In this document: one piece after another, positions 41,876-52,038 of the stretch
Position numbering within the stretch: the stretch's first letter is position 1
Layout: each line of letters opens with the position of its first letter
NCBI RefSeq assembly: GCF_001640805.2
Contig: NC_066850.1
Coordinates: 7,302,556-7,366,555 of the forward strand
DNA: 64,000 bases
Direction: 5' to 3'
Source of the DNA: Lates calcarifer
Lineage: Eukaryota > Chordata > Actinopteri > Centropomidae
Translations under genes and position numbers: made by a program
The notes under the pieces: generated by a model
What the model was told of the DNA's origin: nothing
Database searches by the model: none
The model's input: the letters and a program-made list of their open reading frames with translations, nothing else

Positions 41876-42998
41876 CTGGGTGGATCTGATGGCAGCTCTC
41901 CTTGATGATAGATGACATTTTCCATCAAGTCTGAACCCCAGTGTGTTCTCCAGGTGTAGCTTTTCCTACCTCCTCACTGATTACATTTACTGGATTCAAA
42001 ATAGTCTAGAAAACTGAATGTAAGCATAATATACAGTAGAGTCTTAACATACAGTATTTTGGCCATTCTTGTCCTCTGTACATTTCAACATCACTTTGTT
42101 AAAACGACCACATTTCCTTCTTTTCAGCTGAGTCATATTATGACTTTGTGAGTCAGACAATACATAGGTGTCAGGGTGTTTTAATGTAGTATGTGGGTTT
42201 TCATTCTTTGGAAATGGAGATGTCACAACATTAAAAGATACTCTAGAGATTTAGTATAACACCTACACAAGGCTTGAAGATTTGCAAGACCCACATTAAA
42301 AGAAAGTGTTAAAACTGGTGGAGCACAGCTCAAGATATCTTGATTTTTATATGAGTTTAGCCCCAAAACACTTCTTTCAAACTTCACACTGTCAGCATTT
42401 ATTCAAGACACAACGTTTCAGTCATAAACCTTCCATCAGCGTCATCTGCAGCTCCTTTCTCACTTTATGAACCCTTTTATTGAGAAAAATGATTCTTTAT
42501 TCTGTTCTTTTTTTTTTCTCTTCTCAAGGTCATCACCTCTACAGGAGAAAATTGTCTCAGATCTGGTGCATAAAAACAAACATCACAATAAAACAAACTG
42601 AATAGGAACAAACACTAAGAGCACTCATGTAAACGCTAGCTTAGGATAAAATAACCACTTTAATCACAAAACCATTCACTAAGCTACAAAAATTCTTCTC
42701 AAAGCACACACATGAAAACCTGCAGTGTCTCACTGCCCCTCTGTCTGTCCTCAAGCAATTGCCTATATTAATAATTTAATTTGTATTCTATTGATTTTGC
42801 ATATAGCTTTTATCAGTGATTGATGTGACAATTGTCTCAAGTGTTTTGAGGTTTGGTTCCTCTTTTTGAAAGCCTGTAGCCATAGTAAAGATGAATTGAC
42901 AGGGTTCTATAACCAACACATTGTGTCTCTAATAAAGTCAGTGTGCAGGAATCCAACCTTTTCCCTTTACAGAAATTTGTAGTCTCTAAATCCAAGTT

Positions 42999-43045
42999 GA
43001 AATAACCCTGATGATGTCATCTGATGATGTCATCAGGGTTATTTC
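42999..43045. repeat. 47-base palindrome with 16-base arms
   Basis: Arms GAAATAACCCTGATGA and TCATCAGGGTTATTTC are exact reverse complements around a 15-base loop. The centre also carries a direct repeat of CTGATGATGTCAT, so TGATGTCA (CRE-like) occurs twice. Confidence 0.9.
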
Positions 43046-44816
43046 CTCGGACCTTAGAAAGCTCTGTCAGAGCTCTCCAACAAACATTCAACGGACAGAC
43101 TTAGGGACTGTGTGAAAATCTTAGGAAAGGTGACGGGGTCAGAAAAGGTGGAGGGTTATCTTAAATTCTTTATGCCTCTTTTCATTATTAATTTTAAATT
43201 GAGTCATGTACACTTATACTGTATTATAGTGAGATGTTGTTGTGAGGGTGTTGCATTTTCAAGTCAAGGTGGAGGTCAAATAAAACACTGATTAATTATC
43301 ATAAAGTGATTAATCAATAAGTTTGATTTTGATAAATGATATATCATTTCACTAACTTGTCAGATCCATTTAGTATCTTCGAATAGCTTGATTACATCTT
43401 GATGAGCATTTTTCAGGAAATGAGTTTAGCCATTGTAGTCCATTGCATTTCAGCACATTTAATTGGACTAAAGTAAAAGCTACACATTAACCTCTCGTTT
43501 TCAAATTCTAATCACATAATGTAACCGAGAGCTGTGTCTCTCTGCACATACAAATACTCACTGGGGTTTCACTGTACACGCAGCGCCCCGTGGGAGTGCT
43601 GTTTTCATGTCTGTTGTTAAGAAGCCATGATTTATGGCTGCATTCCCACCTCCTCAACACTGAGCTACAAGGCTGGGAGTCATAAACAGAGACACCTTAC
43701 ACAGCTGCACAGCCGAGGCACGTGTGCAGGAGGACAGATACGAATTGTCTCTCTCACACACACACATATACACCAGTTTGACCTCACACACACACGCTCT
43801 ATCCACTGATTGCTTGGGATTGATGAGGCGATCAATGACCTATTCCTGTCCATCTCCGGCGAGAATACTGACTCACAATGGGCTGCAGGGTTACGTTCAA
43901 GGACTTGGTAAATCAACAAGGACTGCTAAAGCTTTTCTGGTCCAAATGTCACCATAGGCACATTAAGTTCAAGCCAAGGGAAACAATTTTATTAAGGCTG
44001 AGGCAGTATTTGGAAACTTTCCCAAAGATTGTTGGCTTTGGTGTATTTTCTGTAACCCCTTTGTTAGCTCCATATTGTTATTGTATATTTGTATGTATCT
44101 GCACATTTGAATTTCAGTGTGACTCATCTGTGTTAAGTGTAGCTAAACACAAGGGACCTAGCCCCTTGTTGCAAGGTGATGACATCACCAGCTGTGACGC
44201 ACTACCTTGACAACAGGTGTGTGTTGTTAATGATTCATGAACTGCGGGGGTGTGTATGACTTGAGTGGCATTCAAACCCACATTACTCTGACATTATCTC
44301 TCATCCCTTTCTGTCTAAGATGAGTGTTTTTCTTTTTTTCTGAAGGACTACTCCCAGTCCCACTTCCACTACTGATGAATCAGCCCATTAGATCCCAGAG
44401 TAGCATCAGTTAAGATGTCAGCTGCTGTCAATTCACTTAGAAAAATGAATCTGGGGTATGGAGTGAGAGTGGAGGATGAGGAAAGGAAGGGACAGCGAGG
44501 AGGATGAAATAAATCCATTATCCGGGTGAGCCATGCTTTTGAGGGTTTTTCTCAAATGTCACATGTCTCAGAATAAATTATATACAGTGAAGAAATTAAT
44601 CAGATGTGAGCTCTAGCACCGTGATCCATCTGAATCACAGACAGAATCAGATCCATGTTTAGTTTCTGATTGGCTAAAATGTGCCAAACTGTGAAGTTGG
44701 TTTTCTGTAGCAAGCACAAATTTCCATTTTGATGACCAGCAACATTGTTTAGCTTCTGTTCAGCAACTATGTTTCTTGATAAAAGAATGATATGAGATTA
44801 TGCTCAGAGATTTAAG

Positions 44817-45310
44817 ATTAAAGGAATAATTTGACGTTTTGGGAAAATATGCTTGCATGCCACAAGTTAGATGAGACGATCAGTTAGCTGATAGGAACAG
44901 CTAGCCTGGCTCAATGTCAGGGTAATAAAATCAACATACCAGCACCTCTACAGCTCACTAAATAAATATATCTATTTCTTAGAATCTCCTTTTGCAAGAA
45001 GTAGTCCTGTGTAGAACCCCTTGCAAAACCATAAATTGTTGTTAATGTGCAGATTACACAGTGCGATGTAACATTTATTACTACTGAGCTTTAACACTAT
45101 AAAAACAAGCTGCATTGACAGTAAAAACTGTGCAACAGTTCAGGTTTTAAGAGGGGTTATGTTCAGGAAGGGAGTGCACTTTCAGGAGTAATAGCGAGGC
45201 ACAAAATGTGTTGATTTTTAATTTTAAAGGTATTCGCAGACAGATTTTGTTAACACAGCCAAGCTTGCTGTTTCCCCCATTTCCAGTCTGTTATTTAACA
45301 TACAGACATT
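44817..45310 (+). mobile_element. Dispersed teleost TIR-type repeat, copy B
   Basis: Begins 'attaaaggaataatttgacg' and holds 'aacagctagcctggctc' and 'accagcacctctacagctca', shared with the other copies. It ends in a reversed 'ctgtttcccccatttccagtc' block. Diverged and without coding capacity. Confidence 0.6.
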
Positions 45311-48300
45311 AAAGTCAATATGTGTATTTGTACTCCTTGCAATAATCCATAACTTTACACTATCAGTTCATGAAGGCTTTCTGTTGTTTTTCAACCCCAA
45401 TTTTGGGTTCTCCAGAAAAACCCTCCAGTGGTGTGTTTTCGTTTCTGACAGCAGCTCGTGTGGCATGTGCTGTGGAAAATCTTGTTAATTAGCATGAGGA
45501 GCCTGCATTGAACTAGCAAGGAAAATGACTTGTATACTCACAGGAATTCAAACTTCCAAGGAACAAGACATCAGAGAACTGTCACGCTGTCTGGAGTGAT
45601 CTCTGGAAAGTGCGGTGCAAAAATGAGCGCCAAGAACCAACTCAGTCAGTTTGATTTTTAATTGCAAATATGTATTCGTTCACCCAGTGGTTTTTCTACA
45701 TTTTAATTCACACTGTTACCCTTGCACCTTTTATTGGCATGGAGGTCATGCTGTTGTTACAGCAATCAGCCACTGGACTGGTGGCTTTGGAGATTGGCCT
45801 CCAGACAATGACCAGTAAATCCTATTAACAGCCCTGTCACCAGTTAAAGTCTCCTTCCCATGACCTTCACCCAAGCACCATAACAACCTCCTTGAAATAA
45901 ATCTTACAGACACTGATTCCAGATTTCTATTTAACTGTCCAAAAATAACATCTCAGTCACCAAAAACTAAACTGTGAAGACTACTTGGCAATGATCTAGA
46001 CTGACCGGAGGAATGAAGGTGATCCCTCACTCACTCCCTGCACCTTTTAAATCCACTTTAGTCAGGACAAGGAGATGCAGATGAGGACAGGTGACTGTTA
46101 AGCCGTGAGACATTTGAAGCGTGTAATGCATGATTTGGCTTTCATCATATGTTGGTCATATTTTGCACACAAATGTCAAATGCAAGATTTTTAGCAGTTT
46201 AATACAAACTCATGTGTCTTCTGGCCTCATGCCTTTTGTATTCATGCTTGCTGTGTATTTGTATTAAAACAAAGGCACTTATGTAACTCAGACATTGCAT
46301 TGAGTCTCTGATTCAGGCGCCTTTGTGCGTCCTCAGGGAGCGAGGAGCATTATTCACAGAGAATTCAGCTGGAAAGAAACTGCCTCTGCATGCTCTGAGA
46401 GAGAAATATGGCCTATTTCTCAAATAATCCGGAGCAATTGTATATGTTTTTCTGTAGCATTTCAGTTATGTCATCCACTCCCTTGTTTGTTTGTGTTTGC
46501 CAGACTCAACAGATGGTCATGTCGCGGCTTCTCAGAGCAGCTTTGGTAGCAGGGAGGAAAAAGGAAAAGGAAAGTATTCTGTGGGTAAAATGTAGTTTGG
46601 CAGGGGATGAATAATTGACTTGGGAGCTTTTTTCTGCCTGTTTGTTTTGTTGTTTCAGTTGAGGGCCAGCAAGTTAGCTTGACCCTCAGTTGTAGCAGAG
46701 AGTTAAAGCAAGACTTCATGCACTGTGTGTACAAGAAAACAGCTTACAGCACACAGCAGTGTGTGATTGGCTCTCTCTCTCAGAAGAAAAGAGGATTAGA
46801 GGGACCTCTTATGTGTGTGCATGAGTGTGTCTTTGTTCGTGCTTGTGTTTGTATGAGTGTGTGGAAGGAGGTGCACGCCTACCCGTGTGCCTGTGCCTGT
46901 GCATGTGCATGTGTGGCTACCAGATAGTAAGACTGAGTAGGGAGAGGAAGGGAGGCTCTGTGACTTTAAAGGTATTTTTAGTTGATGGTATCTCAAAGTT
47001 GGTGTTGAGGGTGGTATTAGGCGCGTGCCAGGTTGCTAATAGGGATGAGAAAGGCACTGTCCTAATATACCAGAAATTAAACGTCACTTCGCATACCGTC
47101 ACCTGGGAGCTGACGCACCTCATCGCACACTGACTTCAGGGATGCCACCAGATACACACTCCTGCATGCACACAACTCACTAAAGTCAAGGTATGTAGCA
47201 CTTGTTTGCTCTTTGCACTTCTTTCTGGAAAGAGGAGGGGATTATGGAGTTAAAGCTCTCTAGGGAAGGTTCTAGTAGTTTGTTTAGACAGCCATACCAA
47301 AGGGGAAAGGAGCTGTTGTGGGATATGTACAGTCTCAAAGATATCTTAGGGTCTATACCAGTGTCTTTGGAGAATTGTCTCATGATGTAAACCTGCAACA
47401 TGTGTTGCAACTTGAAGTTTCTGTTAGTACTTTAAATTTGAGTTTTGTGGGGCCACTGATCTCTAGAGCAAAAGACACTGCTTTTGTTAGTGTCTTTGCA
47501 CTAATACCCCAACTGAGTATTCAAATTTAATGAACACAGTGCTGTGTGTGTTATCTGGTTACTGGACTCAAATTACACTGGTGAGGCTCCACAGCACAAA
47601 CACACATATCTCTCACATACTGTAAGCAACCAGGAGAGGAGCTGATCAAAAATATTTTTATATTTTAACTGATTTCCCCCCTAAACCTTTCATATGTTTC
47701 ATCTTAATAACTTATTTAAATCTTGTTCAAGGCCCAAAGAGATAAAACTTATATATATACAGTTCTTTCTTTCTTTCAGTTTTTTCTTCTTTCCTATCCC
47801 TTTAATCATCTTCCAATGTCTCAGATTTATCATGTGACCATTTAAAGGGGGCTGGACCCCTAGGTTGGGAATCAATGGATTAAGCAATTCAAAGTAGTTA
47901 TACTAGCTCCACCTTGACCAGCTACAGTAAAATGCTACTTACACACTGATGGACAATCTGTCATATATAATAATATATCAGTCACATAAGTACATTTTGC
48001 TTATAATACTTCTGTTCTACCAGTTTATAGTAGGATTTTTACAGCACTTTGATGACTGGATACATTTTGTTTGCTTTTTTAACAGACATACAGTGCATAC
48101 AGTCTACTTTGTGTACACATGCAGCAATGTGTGTGTATGTGTGTAAACTGCTGGGTTTGCACATGCTCCAGAGAGTGCTTGTCCCCAGGCCTGTGTTTGA
48201 TGTTGCGTATTTACACCTGTGTGTGTTTGTGTGACTGTCTGCCTGTCCGTCTGGGTGAATATGTTTGCTTTGCATGACCGGATGCTTTAGTCAGTGTGTT

Positions 48301-48831
48301 TATGTGAGTGTGTGGGTGAGATACAGAGAGAGAAGGAGAGAGAGTGAGGGAGAGAGAAAGAGAGGGAGCACACATGTATGGGCTGCTTCTGCCTCACAGC
48401 GTAGAGACAATCAGGCCATGCCTCAGCGATCAGTGGGAAGAAGGGGAGGAGCAGCTACACTACCATCATTTATCACTCAAGAAAGAAACCAAAACTCACC
48501 TCTGCCTACACATACACACACACACTGAGGTGAGGAGGAAGGGAAAAAGAAAAGACGAAAGAAAAAGAGAAAACTATAAAAACAAATGAGACACATTTAG
48601 ACATAGGAAAGCCGAGAAGATGAGGTAGGGATGAAGGAAAATACTATCATATATGGGCAGAAAAAGACAAAACAATTGAAGAAGGATGGTTGGTTTGGGA
48701 AAAAAGCATGAAAGGAAACAGTCAAGGTTACAGTGAGGCAAGAGAAATGGCTAGGATTTGAACCCTGTGGCTGCAACACTCGCCAAGGTCAACAGCATAT
48801 GCACCATATGATCATTTCCTTCCTCTGCTGC

Positions 48832-49233
48832 ATTAAAGGAATAGTTTGACACTCACTTTCCTGCTGCATATTAGATGAGAAGATTCACACATAGCGCATG
48901 CAAATTTACCACCTTTTCATAGCTTTCACATACTAGCTGTTTCTCCCTGTTTCTATGTGCTAAGCTAAACTAAGCTAAGCTAAGTTAACCAGCTGCTGGA
49001 GGAGACAACTAGCCTTTTTCTGTCTAAGGGTTTTAAAAAAAACATCTCTAAAGCTTACTAAGTGTAAAACAGCTGGGGGGGGGGGTGTTCCAGTCTTTAT
49101 GCTAAGCTAACCATCCCCTGGCGCCAGCTCAACATTTAACAAACAGACATGAAAGTGGTATTGATTCTGTCATCTACCTCTTGCCAAGAAAGCAAATAAG
49201 TATATTTCCTAAAATGTTGAGCTATTACTTTAA
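48832..49233. mobile_element. Dispersed teleost TIR-type repeat, copy C
   Basis: The start 'ttaaaggaatagtttgaca' and the reverse complement of the end, 'ttaaagtaatagctcaaca', are terminal inverted repeats about 400 bases apart. The interior has GCTAAGCTAA units and 'ccagtctttatgctaagcta'. No open frame, so this is a MITE-like non-autonomous element. Confidence 0.65.
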
Positions 49234-50497
49234 CACAACAAACCAACACTTCCTTTTTGTGTTTTACCTGAATGATTTCCAGTCTGTTGTTTTTGCCACA
49301 ATCATATTTGGACTTACATCAAAAGATATGTAGAGGATAGTCTGGTATTTAACATTCCACTGTCATCACATCTAAAATGTGGTTTAAATGATGATCTGTT
49401 GTGCCACATGCTTCTATTCAGAAGATTTTCCATGTAGAAAGAGCAAACACAGATGTATTGGTCTTAGCTTTTGTTTCCCTTGGTGCTGAATCTAGCCACC
49501 CAGTCTTCCCCTCCACTCCTGCCCAGGTACTAAGGGTTTCTGAGCTGGGTGCATCCAGGACACATCTGCCCCAGAGCTCCACAGACAACACAGCAAATGA
49601 GCACTCGCTGTCATATTGCAACACATCTGCTTGATGTACAGCAGAGCCGACGTATTTTAATATCCTACTTGCTGGGTCTGGTGGCCGGTGCATATTCCCA
49701 GTACAGTGGATCTAAATATACTGTATGTCTATTTTGCAGTCATTTTCACTAATGCAATTGTAATATATTGTTTACATGTTTATTTTGGTATGACCTTGTT
49801 ATGTGTAAAATATGGAACACACTGCAGCCTATGTGCTCTGTTCTCGCTTTTCATTACAAAGCTTTTATATTACACCCATTTGATCACATGCAGTGTTCTC
49901 TGTGATAATACCAGCAATCAATTCTTCAAAAGAGGAAAAGAGATAAAGGAATTCTTTGTGATTATCTGGCTACAGACAACCTGATTTTCCTTCATGCTTC
50001 TGCCAGTCTTCAACTGCACATTAACATATTTGAGAATATAAAGAGTTAGATATGAAATGAGACTTCCTCTAACTGCCAGCTGAAGAAAAAATAACAAAGC
50101 ATATGAGATATTATTCATGTTGTGAGACATCTAAAGCCCTTCACACACATTGTATCTATGTTTTTGAATATTTTATGGCAGCAATTTCCCTTACAATTAG
50201 ATATATGGTATTTTGGACTCACACTGCTTCCATGTTTTTTGTTGCTGTGTCTACTGAATGGCTGGTTAAGGGTGGATAAGAACAAATATGGAGTTGTTTA
50301 TTATGAATAAAGTCTGTAAAGCATTATTCTAACCCTGGGATATCACACCTACTGAGAGACTGTATGTGTAGAGGTGGGGTGTGTGTTCATACAGTATATA
50401 TGAACTTCCACAAGCCTTTCATTTTAGCCCCTGATACTTGACCCACAAACATTATTTATAGCTGCCTCCTCAGGTTTTAGCCACTTTAAAGACAAAA

Positions 50498-50738
50498 CCG
50501 GAAGTAAAAGAAAAGCATTAACGACCCCACCTGTCCTCTGAGGTCCACTAAGCCTCGACTCTTTAAACAACCAAACCACACATTTAGCTGAGCTGGTCCC
50601 CTTTAAAAACATATTTTCCTCTGCTGATGTCTTCTGATCACCTGTCAGAGGCGGAACATGCGCGGTGACGAGGAGAGAAGACAAGCTAGTGGAGAATCTG
50701 CGAAGTTAACCGGGGTCACACAGAAAAGAGCGGAAGTG
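50498..50738. promoter_or_regulatory. ETS/NRF1-site patch, possible pclo promoter
   Basis: CCGGAAGT at 50498-50505, GCGGAAGTG at 50730-50738 and an NRF1-like CATGCGCGG near 50659 lie 0.6-0.85 kb before the pclo start codon. Such clusters mark TATA-less vertebrate promoters. The pclo transcription start, or another divergent transcript, may lie here. Inference only. Confidence 0.35.
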
Positions 50739-51170
50739 GTACAATTTTGACTTCAATATAAAAGCCTTCAAGAATGTGGGTTTAAATGAGTGAAAATGGA
50801 GTGTGGCAGGGTAAAACGAGTCTGATTTAAGTGAACTAGTTCGTCACTCATTAACTAGACGACTATATGACATTTGGCCTATTCTATTTGAGGTTTAATG
50901 GACTCAGGAAGTTTAAGAGTTTTATTTTGTCTTTTAGTTGTAGGTTCCGCATAATGCTGTGAGGGTCAGCTGCAAGTGCATTGAAGTAAACACCGACACT
51001 AATGATCGTTAATTAGGATTTTATTTTTTAAACTATACCGGAAACCACCTTCTGTGGCTGTGAGCAGTAGTAAGACAGAGACCCCCCCTCAACGGAAAAC
51101 TGTCTTAACTGTGGTGTGCAGCTGCAGATATGCGCGACACAGAAAAACAAGGAGAAACGAGGGAAATAGA

Positions 51171-51331
51171 AAGACAGGACAGGGAGAGGCAGTAAACCGC
51201 TGAGAATAAATCATCTGAGATGCTCCGACGCACCGAGGAACGCCGCCTTCTCTGCGCACTTTGGAGATAAAACCGCGAAGAAGCTCGGATCGCGCATTGA
51301 TCCGAATCCGGGGGAACGGGAGGGGTCGATC
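51171..51331 (+). other. pclo: Probable 5' UTR of pclo
   Basis: CpG-richer than its surroundings and directly before the pclo start codon. No TATA box was seen. The true transcription start is unknown. Confidence 0.4.
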
Positions 51332-51537
51332 ATGGGGAACGAAGCGAGCCTGGAGGGAGGCGAAGGGCCGCCGTCTGGGCTACCGGAGGGGCTGGCACCT
51401 GACGGGAAGGGCGGCTTCGTCCGGGTCTCCGACGGGACTCCGGTCAACCTGAGTGAACTCAGCGAGGAGGAGAGGAGGCAGCTCGCCGCGGCGATGTCAA
51501 GGGCGCAGGGCAGGCAGCCCGGAGCAGCTGCACGAAG
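51332..51537 (+). CDS. pclo: pclo coding exon 1
   Basis: Residues 1-68 plus two bases. The frame runs to a stop at 51563 with no GT after the conserved MSRAQG block, so a GC donor, cgaAG|GCAGGG at 51538, is proposed. It is the right phase (2) to join exon 2 and gives [11 protein letters not shown]. The only phase-compatible GT nearby (GAT|GTCAAG at 51496) scores poorly and would delete MSRAQG. A missed small exon is the other possibility. Confidence 0.85.
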
Positions 51538-51586
51538 GCAGGGCTTTTTAACCAGCATTTTTTGATGCATTAAAAAAAACAAAAAA

Positions 51587-51651
<65 letters not shown>

Positions 51652-52007
51652 CCAAATGATGAGACGTGAGATCGGAAGGAGTGGACGTGTTGAGGTTGTG
51701 TGCAGCATCATTTGGAAAGCGCCTAAGATGCTATAAAGAGGCAGAGAGCCCGTTCACGCCCATTTGAAATCCTCCCAACCGCATCAAGAATTAACTCCAT
51801 TCTTAAATCTCTTTGTAGTGGATTATCATTAACATCTGACATGGCTGAGAAAGACTGCTGTCCTTCTCATCAAACACACCGCGGCTCTAATATTTGCTTT
51901 GCACGTTCTCTTGATAATCAGCCGCTTCGAATATTGTGTATCTGCTGTTTTCACACGGATGCACAAGCCTCGCTTCCACCACTCGTCATTCTCTAAGATG
52001 TCACGTC

Positions 52008-52038
<31 letters not shown>

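Larger units (their letters stand above)
39661..51170. other. Intergenic spacer between sema3a and pclo
   Basis: 11.5 kb with no recognisable exon on either strand. Semaphorin exons were looked for because human has SEMA3E here; none was found. Contents are X-box-like sites at 40602 and 41862, a TG microsatellite at 41261, a 47-base palindrome at 42999, two copies of a fish TIR repeat near 44.8 and 48.8 kb, and ETS/NRF1-like sites from 50.5 kb. Confidence 0.8.

Noticed and set aside
48754..48765. Box-B-like GGGTTCAAATCC on the minus strand, suggesting a tRNA or tRNA-derived SINE
   Set aside because: No A box, cloverleaf or SINE body could be recognised around it.
51211..51711. 166-codon antisense frame over pclo exon 1
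   Set aside because: Part of it is the translated CA repeat (Val-Cys runs), and the rest mirrors the Piccolo N terminus.
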